The position numbers and the translations under genes were made by a program. Shown here piece by piece: positions 1 through 9,050 of a stretch of 64,000 bases of DNA. This DNA comes from Bacillota bacterium. GTDB taxonomy: Bacteria > Bacillota > Clostridia > Peptostreptococcales > Acidaminobacteraceae. Every line of letters begins with the position of its first letter. Positions within the stretch are counted from its first letter, which is position 1. The DNA lies in NCBI GenBank assembly GCA_020161295.1, contig JAIUOA010000001.1:310001-374000 (forward strand). The letters run 5' to 3'. The notes under the pieces were generated by a model that searched no databases, was not told the DNA's origin, and was given only the letters and a program-made list of their open reading frames with translations.

Positions 1-383
1 TTTTCGTCTTAATGTTCGGCGGGTCAGCCATCGAGTTTCTACTCGCCTATATCGCCTCATCGATGACCATCTATATCACAGATACCATTGATTCAAAGCA
101 CCTTAATTTTTTCATAAGAAACATTATAGGCGGCTTTGCGGCGGCTCTTCTGAGCTTACTGTTCGTTAAGGCGGCCTCAGTATTGATGATCTCCGCTTCC
201 ATCGAAAAAGTCATCGTAGGACCACTCATGACCTTAGTTCCTGGCGTATCGCTCACCAACGGCATCCGCGACCTCATCTCTGGCGAGCTTCTCGCCGGCA
301 GCGCAAAAATCATGGAGGCTCTTTTTATCGCCATCGCCCTCGCCTTCGGTGTAGGTGTCATTTTACAATTCTTCATGGCATAA
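1..383 (+). CDS. Threonine/serine exporter, ThrE N-terminal half (5' truncated by window)
   Basis: The reading frame is open to the left window edge, so the true start lies upstream and only the last ~127 residues are seen. They form several hydrophobic segments with a conserved-looking stretch MTLVPGVSLTNGIRDLISG, typical of the ThrE N-terminal (DUF1212) domain of amino-acid exporters. The next gene, 39 bp on, is the matching second half, so this is the split two-gene form of the exporter. It probably acts in the cytoplasmic membrane in Thr/Ser efflux. Substrate is inferred from the family only. Confidence 0.85.
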   Translation, partial: FVLMFGGSAIEFLLAYIASSMTIYITDTIDSKHLNFFIRNIIGGFAAALLSLLFVKAASVLMISASIEKVIVGPLMTLVPGVSLTNGIRDLISGELLAGSAKIMEALFIAIALAFGVGVILQFFMA

Positions 384-422
384 TAAAACGTCAATCAGTC
401 GATTTACATTAGGAGGTCTAAG

Positions 423-872
423 TTGAATATACTTTATCAAGGAATCATCTCATTTTTCAGTGTCGTGGGATTCTCTATCCTGTTCAACCTCCCGCGTAAG
501 CTAATCGTCGCCGCTAGTATTTCAGGGATGGTTGGTTGGATGGTCTATGTCCTATTACAAAATCAAGGCACAAACTTCATAATCCCGGCATTTGCGGGAT
601 CCATCACGGTGGGCTTGATCGGTGAGCTTTTCGCAGTCATCAAACGCCATCCCGCAACACTTTTCACCATACCAGGGATTATCCCCTTTGTGCCAGGGTA
701 TGGCATTTACTACACCATGCTTTACATCGTGGAAAAAAACTTCGAGAAGGCCATGACCACTGGCGCCGAGTCCTTGTTTATCGCCATCTCCATTGCATGT
801 GGGATTGTGCTTGCCACATCGTTTGTCAGAATTATTCGCCCCTTCGTGGAAAAAATCTTCAAAGTGAATTAA
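423..872 (+). CDS. Threonine/serine exporter, ThrE C-terminal half (DUF3815 type)
   Basis: A 149-residue integral membrane protein with about five hydrophobic segments and the motif FTIPGIIPFVPGYGIYYTM, characteristic of the ThrE_2 (DUF3815) domain. The start is TTG, chosen because an AGGAGG sits at 411-416 at good spacing. It follows the ThrE N-terminal half by 39 bp and ends just before a terminator, so the two form the end of one operon and presumably one transport unit. Fused one-gene ThrE proteins exist in Actinobacteria; here it is split. Confidence 0.85.
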   Translation: MNILYQGIISFFSVVGFSILFNLPRKLIVAASISGMVGWMVYVLLQNQGTNFIIPAFAGSITVGLIGELFAVIKRHPATLFTIPGIIPFVPGYGIYYTMLYIVEKNFEKAMTTGAESLFIAISIACGIVLATSFVRIIRPFVEKIFKVN

Positions 873-876
873 ATAA

Positions 877-915
877 GGAGTTGTTGCCGATCAAATGACC
901 GATAAGCAACAACTC
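877..915. terminator. Hairpin terminator between convergent genes
   Basis: An 11-bp perfect stem (GGAGTTGTTGC at 877-887 with GCAACAACTCC at 905-915) follows the exporter stop codon and lies between it and the convergent maoC-like gene. It has only short T-rich flanks, so it may work in both directions. Confidence 0.7.
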
Positions 916-928
916 CTAATTATTTAGA

Positions 929-1351
929 CTAACCAGTGGCTTTCGGAGGCATCACGGTGGCTTTTCCATCGATGACGATCTCTCCATGTTGATTTGTACA
1001 GGTGGTTCTTAATATCAATCGATTCTTCTCGACGATTCTCTCGATGACCTCAACTTTTGCTTCGATGGTATCACCAAACTTCACAGGGCGTTTAAAGCTC
1101 AACTCCTGTCCGAGATAGATCGTTCCAGGACCAGGTAAATGGGTTCCTAAAACAGTCGAAATAAAGCTTGCTGTCAGCATGCCATGCGCAATGCGTTCTC
1201 CGAACATGCCTTTTTCAGCCTCTACAGCATTAACATGGGCAGGATTAAAATCGCCACTGATGCCAGCATACAGATAAACATCCGACTCTGAGATGGTTTT
1301 TGAGAATACGGCAAAATCGCCGATTTGAATCGTATCAATCGTTTTAAGCAT
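929..1351 (-). CDS. MaoC-family (R)-specific enoyl-CoA hydratase
   Basis: A 140-residue single hot-dog-fold protein. The hydratase-2 signature is visible near residues 25-40 (YAGISGDFNPAHVN), with the Asp and His that catalyse hydration in MaoC/PhaJ proteins, and AHGMLTASFIS follows. It would hydrate trans-2-enoyl-CoA (or ACP) to the (R)-3-hydroxy form. It lies 9 bp downstream of a FabG-type reductase in the same operon, and the two could interconvert enoyl-, hydroxyacyl- and ketoacyl-thioesters. No PHA synthase is in view, so a role in polyhydroxyalkanoate synthesis is open. RBS AGGAGG lies before the ATG. Confidence 0.85.
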   Translation of the reverse strand: MLKTIDTIQIGDFAVFSKTISESDVYLYAGISGDFNPAHVNAVEAEKGMFGERIAHGMLTASFISTVLGTHLPGPGTIYLGQELSFKRPVKFGDTIEAKVEVIERIVEKNRLILRTTCTNQHGEIVIDGKATVMPPKATG

Positions 1352-1360
1352 AATATCCTC

Positions 1361-2083
1361 CTATAAACGTAAACCGCCGTTTACAGATAAGTTGTGACCT
1401 GTGATAAAGGATGCCTCATCGCTTGCTAAGAAGAGTACGGCATTTGCGATTTCTTGTGGTTCGCCAAGTCTGCCTAACATCGTTTTTGCCTTGATTGGAT
1501 CTAATACTTTATCAGGTACAGTTTTCATCATTTCTGTATTGACATATCCAGGTGCAACTGAGTTCACGCGGATGTTTTCACCTTTTCTAGAAAACTCTTT
1601 TGCCCATGTCTTCGCAAGTCCGATTACGCCCGCTTTTGTCGCTGCATAGTTGGATTGGCCTACGTTTCCGTACTCGCCTACTACAGATGCGATGTTGACG
1701 ATTGAGCCATATTTTTGCTCGAGCATGACCGGCGCAACAGCTTGTGTCAGGTTAAATACGCCTTTTAGGTTGACGTCGATGACGAGATCCCACATTTCTT
1801 CAGTCATTTTACCGATTAAAGCGTCTCTCGTGATCCCAGCATTGTTAACTAAAATATCAATATGTCCATATTTGTTTACAGTGTCCGTAATAAACTGTTC
1901 AATATCTGAACGTTTCGTGACGTTGAGCTTATATCCCTCAACATTTTCACAGCTGTAAGCCAAATCGCTCATATCTACAGCGATAACCTTTGCACCTTCA
2001 CGCGCAAACGTTTCACAGATGCACTGACCAATGCCTTGAGCACCTCCTGTAACCACTGCAACCTTACCTTCTAATCTTTTCAT
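1361..2083 (-). CDS. fabG: 3-oxoacyl-[ACP] reductase / SDR (FabG-like)
   Basis: A 240-residue classical short-chain dehydrogenase. It has the NAD(P) motif TGGAQGIG near residue 12, NNAG near 80, and the catalytic Ser-Tyr-Lys set (NIASVVG...YAATKAG). The ATG at 2083 was preferred over one 21 bp upstream because AGGAGG (2090-2095 on this strand) sits six bases before it. It reduces 3-ketoacyl thioesters to (R)-3-hydroxyacyl forms. It heads a two-gene operon with the MaoC-like hydratase. Several FabG paralogues are usual, so this may be acetoacetyl-CoA reductase rather than the FASII housekeeping enzyme. Confidence 0.85.
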   Translation of the reverse strand: MKRLEGKVAVVTGGAQGIGQCICETFAREGAKVIAVDMSDLAYSCENVEGYKLNVTKRSDIEQFITDTVNKYGHIDILVNNAGITRDALIGKMTEEMWDLVIDVNLKGVFNLTQAVAPVMLEQKYGSIVNIASVVGEYGNVGQSNYAATKAGVIGLAKTWAKEFSRKGENIRVNSVAPGYVNTEMMKTVPDKVLDPIKAKTMLGRLGEPQEIANAVLFLASDEASFITGHNLSVNGGLRL

Positions 2084-2122
2084 TTCAAACCTCCTAAGTC
2101 CCATTGAAATTTTACGATTATT

Positions 2123-2148
2123 CCTATTGCAATAAAGATGCCAATAGG
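2123..2148 (-). promoter_or_regulatory. Hairpin in the fabG-maoC leader
   Basis: A 7-bp inverted repeat (CCTATTG at 2123-2129, CAATAGG at 2142-2148) lies about 40 bp upstream of the fabG start in the divergent intergenic space. It could be an operator or leader hairpin. No known binding consensus was recognised. Confidence 0.3.
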
Positions 2149-2271
2149 CTCCTCTTTTGTGACAACTAAACGGAAATTTTTATTTATTTCTTTAAAATTT
2201 CTTCTGTTCAATTGGTGCTTCAAAAGATACAATACTATTATAACAAAATCCATCATCTTTTGGAGGGTAAA

Positions 2272-2604
2272 ATGTCATATAATCAAAATAATGAAAAGGC
2301 AAATGCATTTTTGGATTACTACACCAACACCACTAGACAGTATGTCGAGTTCTTAGTAGATGGCATCGGTTGGTTAATCGTATTAAAAGAAAATATCGAA
2401 ATCGTGTCCGATAACTGGTTTGCATCGACGAAATATTTGGCATCCTCCTGTAAGTCACTGGAGTCTGAGCGTTCTTCTCTGCTTTGCTTTACGAATGTCT
2501 ATCAGAAAAACGCAGCGATCATGGAGCATTCAAATAACGTCAAGTACAACCTCGTCTTCGATGAAATCTGCATTTTTGCCGATCGAATCGTCGCCTTTTA
2601 TTAA
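2272..2604 (+). CDS. Hypothetical protein, 110 aa
   Basis: Not recognised. The start at 2272 is supported by TTGGAGG ten bases upstream; a longer frame from 2212 lacks an RBS. The protein is soluble, with no signal peptide or membrane segment. Its first half is polar (MSYNQNNEKANAFLDYYTNT), followed by an amphipathic region with Trp residues. It is transcribed alone, divergent from fabG, and followed by a terminator at 2650-2680. Confidence 0.6.
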   Translation: MSYNQNNEKANAFLDYYTNTTRQYVEFLVDGIGWLIVLKENIEIVSDNWFASTKYLASSCKSLESERSSLLCFTNVYQKNAAIMEHSNNVKYNLVFDEICIFADRIVAFY

Positions 2605-2649
2605 CCACATCAACTTACGAATAAAACGTTAGACACGCACAAACAAATA

Positions 2650-2680
2650 AGACGCCCATTATAAAATGGACGTCTTTTTA
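2650..2680. terminator. Rho-independent terminator
   Basis: Imperfect stem AAGACGCCCAT / ATGGACGTCTT followed by TTTTT on the + strand. It lies between the orphan gene and the convergent phoH-like gene, and reads best on the + strand. Confidence 0.75.
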
Positions 2681-2700
2681 TTATTTAGCGCATTACTTAT

Positions 2701-4080
2701 TTACATGGACTGTTCTGCAATTTTAGCCAGTGGACTTCTCTCCACTTGCTTCAGTGAGATGTGCCCAGTCAAGGTGAACGGTTTCATCTTTTCGATGGTA
2801 TAGACCAGACCGTTTGATTTTGCATCCACCAACACGTTATCGATTTGATTATCACTCGGATCACCGATAAATACAAACTTGGAGCCGAAACCAGCACGTG
2901 TCAGCATCAGCTTCGCGAGATGCGGCGTGATCTCCTGTGCTTCATCGACGATGACCAGCGCATCCGATAACGTTCTACCGCGCATATAGGTGAAGGTCTT
3001 CGTCTCGATGACGCCATATTTACGGTATTGTTCAATAAAGTCGTCCACACTGAACTCAGGTTTTTCAGTATAGACCATGTGTCGTCCTTTACCCATGGTT
3101 TCTTTTTGCTTTTTAATAATCTTCTGGTCAACTAGACTTTCGATGGCATCATAGAAGCTTCCCATCCAAGGTCTCAACTTTTCTTCTTCAGTTCCAGGCA
3201 AATATCCGATGTCATTTCCAGCGGGTACCACCGGTCTGACGAAAACGATTTTTCGGTAGGTGCCTTGTTCGATGACCTTTTGAAGCGCCACTGCTGTGGC
3301 CATAATCGTCTTACCGGATCCGGCACCTCCTGAGATGGACACGAAGTGAATATCAGGATTCATCAGTAGCTCATAAGCCATCTTTTGTTCTCGATTGATT
3401 GGACTCAGTCCCCAGGAGACTTCGTTTTGATATTTTAATGGCACGATGCGCTCACCGTCATATCTCGCGATAATTTCATGCGAATCGCGATCCAAGCTCT
3501 TAATATGGAGAAACTCGTTTGGAAAAAGCTGATCCTTTAAGGCCCCTTTGACTACCAGCCCGCCTGCATAGATGGCATCGATGTCACGACTGACCATTTC
3601 CGTCTCCATATACCCTTTATAAAGGTCATCCGAATCAATTTTATCGTTTTGATAATCCTGGATCTCTATGCCGATGGCATCCCCCTTGATGGCCATATAA
3701 AGGTCTTTAGTGACGAGTATCGTAGGGGTTGGTGCACAAAGCTGCTGTAGCTTTTTCGTGACAGCTAAAATCTTAGTGTCATTCTTGCTTATGTCGAGTC
3801 CATCTGGCAGGTCAGAAAAATCCATGTGATTGAGTTCTATACGAAGTGTGCCGCCCGACTCTAATACGACCCCCTCCGATAAGCTACCTGATTTTCTAAT
3901 GTTACTAAGCTCCCTCGCCGCGCATCTGGCATGATAGCCTACGATGCCTTCTCGTTTTTTAAGGTGGTCCAGTTCCTCGATGCAAATGATCGGGATAATG
4001 ATATGGTTGTCTTCAAATTTGTAAAAGCACATGGGATCATGAATCATTACATTGGTGTCTAGAATGAAATTTTTGACCAT
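2701..4080 (-). CDS. PIN domain-PhoH family ATPase (PhoH2/YlaK type)
   Basis: A 459-residue fusion. Residues 1-140 form a PIN nuclease domain starting FILDTNVMIHDP with conserved acidic residues. Residues ~225-450 are a PhoH ATPase with Walker A GGAGSGKT (251-258) and Walker B VIVDEAQE near 375. Such PhoH2 proteins couple an RNase-like PIN domain to an ATP-dependent RNA helicase-like domain. The gene starts immediately at the end of the upstream M20 peptidase gene, so the two are co-transcribed. The physiological target is not known. Confidence 0.9.
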   Translation of the reverse strand: MVKNFILDTNVMIHDPMCFYKFEDNHIIIPIICIEELDHLKKREGIVGYHARCAARELSNIRKSGSLSEGVVLESGGTLRIELNHMDFSDLPDGLDISKNDTKILAVTKKLQQLCAPTPTILVTKDLYMAIKGDAIGIEIQDYQNDKIDSDDLYKGYMETEMVSRDIDAIYAGGLVVKGALKDQLFPNEFLHIKSLDRDSHEIIARYDGERIVPLKYQNEVSWGLSPINREQKMAYELLMNPDIHFVSISGGAGSGKTIMATAVALQKVIEQGTYRKIVFVRPVVPAGNDIGYLPGTEEEKLRPWMGSFYDAIESLVDQKIIKKQKETMGKGRHMVYTEKPEFSVDDFIEQYRKYGVIETKTFTYMRGRTLSDALVIVDEAQEITPHLAKLMLTRAGFGSKFVFIGDPSDNQIDNVLVDAKSNGLVYTIEKMKPFTLTGHISLKQVERSPLAKIAEQSM

Positions 4081-5421
4081 TTAAGCCTCCAATAGCTTTT
4101 CTAATGCCTTTGCATAAATTTGTGCGCATTTGATCATGGCATTGATGTCTATATACTCATCTGTAAAGTGAGCCACCTTCTCTTGACCTGGAAAGTTTGG
4201 ACCATACGCTACGATGTTCGGCATCGATCTGGCATAGGTCGCCCCACCAGTCGGTATCGGATCTCCAGACAAGCCTGTTTCTTCTTCATATACGGATACC
4301 AAAGTTTGGATAAGTGGCGTGTCTTTCGAGATGTATAAAGGCGCCAGATAATCGATTTCCTCATAAGTGAGACCGTATTTATCCGCGACACGCTTTAAGC
4401 CATCCACGACGAATTTTTTATCGAAGGTTACTGGAATTCTTGCATCGATGCCGATCATTTCGCCGAAGGCGCTTAAATCCATTTGGTTAACAGACAGTGT
4501 CAGCTCTCCTGAAGGTTCGTCATGTAAACTGCCAAATATTAATTCACCATTTGTCGTAAAGCCTATTTTTTCAGCGATAAAGGTGATAATCGGCGTTTCG
4601 ATTCCGATGTCCTTAAGTGCAGCTGCCATGCGAACGATCGCATTGACACCAGCAGAAGGTTTTGCAGAATGCGCACTCTTGCCGATGACGAAAAGTTCCT
4701 CACCTTCCAGCTCATGGTCAAATCCAAGCTTTTTAAGCTGCTTTTCAAGGCGATAGAGGTGATCGCCAGTATAGACTGCAGATTCTGGCACTGCATTCAT
4801 GGCCGTTCCGCCATGTACCCTTAGCTCTGACTTTTTATCTGATTTTAAACGAAACTGGAGAAGTCCCTTTTCTGCATAAATCACTGGGAAATTTGAATCC
4901 GGTGTAAATCCCATGGTTGGGTGTTCTTCTGTTTTCACATAGCGACAAATGCAGCGCCACCCGTTTTCTTCGTCGGTGCCCAGAATCAGACGGACGCGTT
5001 TGTTAAACACGACGCCTGCGTCAAGTAGGGCTTTAATGGCATAGACTGCAGCGATTACAGGACCCTTATCGTCTATCGCTCCACGGCCATATATTCGTCC
5101 AGAAGCAATCTCTCCACCGAATGGTGCATGCTTCCAATTGCTTGCATCTCCCTCCGGCACCACATCCACATGTCCGAGGATGCCGATCATTTCTTCACCA
5201 GCGCCTACCTCGGCGTAACCATAGTAGCCTTCCGGATCATAATAGGTTCTAAACCCAAGGCTTTCACAGAGTGATAACACATGCTTTAATGCACGATCGA
5301 TTTCGAGACCAAATGGTCGCTGTTCACAAGTTTCATCGATCACGCTAGGAATTCTTAAAAATTCTTGGAGAGATTTGATCATTTCACCTTGGACAGCTGT
5401 GACATTATTTCGAATTTTCAT
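4081..5421 (-). CDS. M20 family dipeptidase (Sapep/PepV-like)
   Basis: A 446-residue zinc/manganese dipeptidase. Metal ligands are visible: HVD at 84-86, D117 in GRGAIDDKG, the catalytic/metal pair in GTDEEN near 150, and a late His in the VAHFTDEYI stretch. Family members hydrolyse dipeptides and some β-Ala or D-amino-acid peptides in the cytoplasm. RBS AAGGGGG precedes the ATG. Its stop codon is adjacent to the start of the PIN-PhoH gene, giving a two-gene unit. Confidence 0.88.
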   Translation of the reverse strand: MKIRNNVTAVQGEMIKSLQEFLRIPSVIDETCEQRPFGLEIDRALKHVLSLCESLGFRTYYDPEGYYGYAEVGAGEEMIGILGHVDVVPEGDASNWKHAPFGGEIASGRIYGRGAIDDKGPVIAAVYAIKALLDAGVVFNKRVRLILGTDEENGWRCICRYVKTEEHPTMGFTPDSNFPVIYAEKGLLQFRLKSDKKSELRVHGGTAMNAVPESAVYTGDHLYRLEKQLKKLGFDHELEGEELFVIGKSAHSAKPSAGVNAIVRMAAALKDIGIETPIITFIAEKIGFTTNGELIFGSLHDEPSGELTLSVNQMDLSAFGEMIGIDARIPVTFDKKFVVDGLKRVADKYGLTYEEIDYLAPLYISKDTPLIQTLVSVYEEETGLSGDPIPTGGATYARSMPNIVAYGPNFPGQEKVAHFTDEYIDINAMIKCAQIYAKALEKLLEA

Positions 5422-5550
5422 ACCTTCGCCCCCTTATCAATCTTTCGGTATTTGCTTAATATATAACCTCTATTTACTGGTCAAATCAACATTTATTTTT
5501 ATAACATGTAAAATAGTTGTGAAAACGCGTTTCAAACCAGCAAAAAAAAG

Positions 5551-5594
5551 AAAAAAAGCCCTAAGACCTTGGGTGTTTCGAGGTCATTAGGGCT
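5551..5594 (-). terminator. ileS terminator
   Basis: Stem AGCCCTAAGACCT / AGGTCATTAGGGCT with a run of T (minus strand) after it. It lies 35 bp downstream of the ileS stop codon. Confidence 0.85.
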
Positions 5595-5628
5595 ATTTTG
5601 CAGGTCGGTATTCTGGGTGCGTTCGTTC

Positions 5629-8600
5629 TTAATTCTTCTCCACGAAAACGCCGACTTCATGGCCATTTAATTGGTGGATTTCATATGGCTTTTCCGTATC
5701 CGCTACGATGGCTGTCGCCAGTGTTTCAGACATGATGTACTCGGCGTGCTTTTCCACTGCGTCCGCAAACGCTGTTGGGGCATTATAGTAGATGGTGATT
5801 TGGTCCATCATCTCGTAATCATTGGCCTTACGCATCTGCTGTACACGTGAAATCAACTCTCTCGCGTAACCCTCTTCAATCAGGGCAGGTGTAAGATTCG
5901 TATCTAAGATGATGAAACGGTTGTTTTCCATCTTCACTGTGAAGCCTTCTTTCGCATTGATGTTGATGAGGACATGCTCTGCAGTAGCATCGAAGTTTTC
6001 GCCAGCCACTTCGAGCGTGATGGTCTCACCTGCGTCGAAGCGCATCGCATACACCTGAGGATCTAGTGCAGATAAAGCTTTTCCGAATTCACCCATGTGC
6101 TTGCCGATGATTGGTCCGAGGACTTTAAAGTTCGGCTTGAGCTGGAAGTTCATGTAGTCTGGCAGATTTTGTGTAAATACGACATTTTTAACGTTGAGCT
6201 CTTCCATGATAAGTTCCACGAGGTCGCCTATCAAGGTTTCGTATTTACCATCCACGATGACTTCTTGGATCGGTTGACGTACTTTAATCTTAACAGATTC
6301 TCTCGCAGCACGGCCCAGTGTAACCAGTTCTCTGATGAGGTCCATTCTGGATTCAACGTGTTTATCGATGAGGGCTTCATCAGCTGTTGGATATTGACTG
6401 ATATGAACCGATGTGCCACCTGTAAGGTTACGATAAATCTCCTCTGTCAGGAATGGCGCAAAAGGCGCTGCTAGCTGACATACGGCGATGAGCACTTCGT
6501 TAGTGGTATTGTAGACCGATTTCTTATCCTCTGTCAGCTCCGACTCCCAGAAGCGTCTTCTAGAGCGTCTGATGTACCAGTTTGAAAGGTCTTCACTAAC
6601 GAACTCTTGAATCTTTCTGACGGCTTTCGTCATATCAAAAACGTCGATGTCCTCTTTAACGGCTTTAGAAAGTGAGTTCAGCTTCGATAAGATCCATCGA
6701 TCAAGCTCAGGGCGATCCTTTGGTTCGACGTAGAAGCTATTGACATCGATTTGGTCAGTGTTTGCATAAAGTGTAAAGAAGTTGTAGACGTTTTTAAGGG
6801 TACCGAAGAACTTCGAGTTAACTTCGATTAAACCGTCTTCGTCAAACTTGGTCGGTGTCCATGCTGGTGATACATAATAGAGATACCATCTCACCACGTC
6901 AGCGCCGTATTTGTCTAAGAGTTCAAAGGCATCTACGCCATTCCCTCTGGATTTCGACATTTTTTTTCCGTGTTTATCTAATACAAGGTCATTTACCAGA
7001 ACGTTTTTATAAGGTGATTTGCCCATGACAAATGTGCTGATGGCGATAAGCGAGTAGAACCAGCCGCGGGTTTGATCGATGCCCTCGCAGATGAAGTCCG
7101 CTGGGAACAGTGAATCAAACTCATCTTTGTTTTCAAATGGATAATGGTGTTGTGCAAATGGCATGGAACCACTATCAAACCAACAATCGATAACGTCAGG
7201 CACACGCTGCATCGACCCACCACAGTGATCACACTTCAGATGGACATCATCCACATAGGGTCTGTGAAGCTCAATGGATTCATCGATTGCTTCAATCGCA
7301 CGCTCAGCGAGCTCTTTTCTCGAACCCACAGAAGTGATGTGACCGCAGTCACAGCGCCAGATGTTCAGTGGTGTTCCCCAATAACGGCTTCTGGAGATTG
7401 CCCAGTCGTTTAGGTTTTCTAGCCAGTTACCGAAGCGCTTCTCCCCGACATAATCAGGATACCAGTTGACTTCGTTATTGTTCTTGATAAGAAGGTCTTT
7501 CAGCTTCGTCATCTCGATATACCAGCTAGGCTTAGCATAGTATAAGAGCGGTGTACGGCATCTCCAGCAGTGTGGATAATTATGCTCCATACGCTGACGC
7601 TTGAAGAGCTTGTTATTCTCTGCGAGCCATGTGACAATTTCCGGATCCGCATCGATGACGAATTTCCCCACCCAAGGCGTCTCTGTATATTTACCTTCTT
7701 CATCCACCGGTTGAAGCACTGGCAATCCGTATCTTACACCGGTTTGATAATCGTCTTCACCAAATGCAGGGGCTGTATGGACGATACCTGTACCATCCTC
7801 AACCGTAACGTAATCTGCGCAAGTGACGAAAAAGGCTTTCTTTTCAGTTTTTACGAAAGGCATGATCTGCTCGTATTCCATGAATTCGAGGTCTTTACCC
7901 TTATATTCTTCGATGACCTCAAACTCGCCATCAAGTACTTTAGGCGCTAAATTCTTCTCGACATAAAGCACTTCACCATTAAATCTAACCTTCACATAGG
8001 TTTCATTAGGATTGACTGTTAGTGCGACGTTTGAAGCCAGTGTCCAAGGCGTCGTCGTCCAAACGAGGAAGTACTCATCATGGTCTTTTCTTTTGAACTT
8101 TACATAGACGGTAACGGTCTTGATTTCCTGATATCCCTGTGCCACCTCATGTGAAGCGAGGCCTGTACCACATCTTGGGCAATAAGGGAGTATTTTATGA
8201 CCCTCATAGATGTACCCTTCCTTGAAAAACTTATCCAGAATCCACCACTCTGATTCGATATAATCGTTCTCAAGGGTGATGTAAGGGTGATCAAGGTCGA
8301 TGAGATATGCCATTTTTTTCGTCATTTCACGCCAAGCATCTTCATACTCGAATACCGAATGACGGCACTCACGGTTGAAGTTCTCGATACCGAACGCCTC
8401 GATGGCCGATTTATCATTTAAACTCAGTTTTTTCTCAACTTCGATCTCAACTGGAAGACCATGTGTGTCCCAACCAGCTTTTCTCTTTACTTGGTATCCT
8501 TGCATGGTTTTGATTCTACAAACAGAATCCTTAAGAGCACGTGCTAGGACGTGGTGAATACCCGGTCTTCCGTTTGCAGTTGGCGGTCCTTCATAAAAGA

Positions 8601-8724
8601 TGAACGCCGGCTGTCCCTCACGTGTATCGACACTGAGCTTCAGAAGGTCGATGTCTTCCCAATACTCTCTCACCAATTTTTCATTCTCGGCGGTGGTGTG
8701 TTTTGATAGTTCTTTGTAACCCAT
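5629..8724 (-). CDS. ileS: Isoleucyl-tRNA synthetase, type 2 (IleS2)
   Basis: A 1031-residue class I synthetase that charges tRNA-Ile. The HIGH box appears as PGIHH (residues 54-58) after GPPTANGR, and KMSKS is intact in GKKMSKSRGN. The editing domain carries GTGIVHTAPAFGEDD. CPRC and CWRC pairs suggest zinc sites. The length and the TANGRPGIHH form match the eukaryote-like IleS2 class, in which many members resist mupirocin. The start at 8724 has GGAAG upstream; the frame runs 29 codons further into the T-box leader but has no RBS there. It has its own promoter and T-box. Confidence 0.95.
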   Translation of the reverse strand: MGYKELSKHTTAENEKLVREYWEDIDLLKLSVDTREGQPAFIFYEGPPTANGRPGIHHVLARALKDSVCRIKTMQGYQVKRKAGWDTHGLPVEIEVEKKLSLNDKSAIEAFGIENFNRECRHSVFEYEDAWREMTKKMAYLIDLDHPYITLENDYIESEWWILDKFFKEGYIYEGHKILPYCPRCGTGLASHEVAQGYQEIKTVTVYVKFKRKDHDEYFLVWTTTPWTLASNVALTVNPNETYVKVRFNGEVLYVEKNLAPKVLDGEFEVIEEYKGKDLEFMEYEQIMPFVKTEKKAFFVTCADYVTVEDGTGIVHTAPAFGEDDYQTGVRYGLPVLQPVDEEGKYTETPWVGKFVIDADPEIVTWLAENNKLFKRQRMEHNYPHCWRCRTPLLYYAKPSWYIEMTKLKDLLIKNNNEVNWYPDYVGEKRFGNWLENLNDWAISRSRYWGTPLNIWRCDCGHITSVGSRKELAERAIEAIDESIELHRPYVDDVHLKCDHCGGSMQRVPDVIDCWFDSGSMPFAQHHYPFENKDEFDSLFPADFICEGIDQTRGWFYSLIAISTFVMGKSPYKNVLVNDLVLDKHGKKMSKSRGNGVDAFELLDKYGADVVRWYLYYVSPAWTPTKFDEDGLIEVNSKFFGTLKNVYNFFTLYANTDQIDVNSFYVEPKDRPELDRWILSKLNSLSKAVKEDIDVFDMTKAVRKIQEFVSEDLSNWYIRRSRRRFWESELTEDKKSVYNTTNEVLIAVCQLAAPFAPFLTEEIYRNLTGGTSVHISQYPTADEALIDKHVESRMDLIRELVTLGRAARESVKIKVRQPIQEVIVDGKYETLIGDLVELIMEELNVKNVVFTQNLPDYMNFQLKPNFKVLGPIIGKHMGEFGKALSALDPQVYAMRFDAGETITLEVAGENFDATAEHVLININAKEGFTVKMENNRFIILDTNLTPALIEEGYARELISRVQQMRKANDYEMMDQITIYYNAPTAFADAVEKHAEYIMSETLATAIVADTEKPYEIHQLNGHEVGVFVEKN

Positions 8725-8761
8725 GTGTGCCTTCCTTTCAATCTGTATTTTCAAAAAAATG

Positions 8762-9000
8762 AAAATCCCATAGCCAAAGCTATGGGACGAATTTACCGCG
8801 GTACCACCCAAATTACATGCCTATGGCATGTCTCTCGTCCAGGATAACGGTATCGAACCGACACTGACTACTGGGCAAACGCCGTTCGAAAGTGTAACTA
8901 TGGGTGATTTTCATCTCTTCCTGACGTATCGGTTTTCACCAGACACCGACTCTCTGAACGCGGAGAAAAATTACTCGTCCCAATTTTTGTAGTTGCATTA
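8762..9000 (-). promoter_or_regulatory. T-box leader controlling ileS
   Basis: The antiterminator T-box core TGGTACCGCGG is seen on the minus strand (8796-8810 in the form GGGTGGTACCGCGG). It is followed by a terminator hairpin (TCCCATAGC/GCTATGGGA, 8766-8787) with a T-rich tail. An upstream stem region has the expected AGAGAG-type elements. The likely specifier codon is AUC at 8908-8906, followed by A, matching isoleucine. Uncharged tRNA-Ile would favour readthrough into ileS. This fills the gap between divIVA and ileS. Confidence 0.93.
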
Positions 9001-9013
9001 TCATGTTTTTTTA

Positions 9014-9042
9014 ATTATAGCGGATGGTCTGACTATCGTCAA
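9014..9042 (-). promoter_or_regulatory. SigA-type promoter for ileS
   Basis: TTGACG (9042-9037) and TATAAT (9019-9014) on the minus strand with a 17-bp spacer, just downstream of divIVA and upstream of the T-box. Confidence 0.85.
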
Positions 9043-9050
9043 CCATTTGC

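Noticed and set aside
2138..2356. Plus-strand ORF upstream of the orphan gene
   Set aside because: It lacks an RBS and overlaps, in another frame, the better supported gene starting at 2272.
8725..8811. 29-codon N-terminal extension of ileS
   Set aside because: It reads through the T-box antiterminator and terminator and lacks an RBS; the ATG at 8724 has one.
8820..8900. tRNA-like sequence with a GTTCGAA segment
   Set aside because: It belongs to the T-box leader; no cloverleaf could be drawn.
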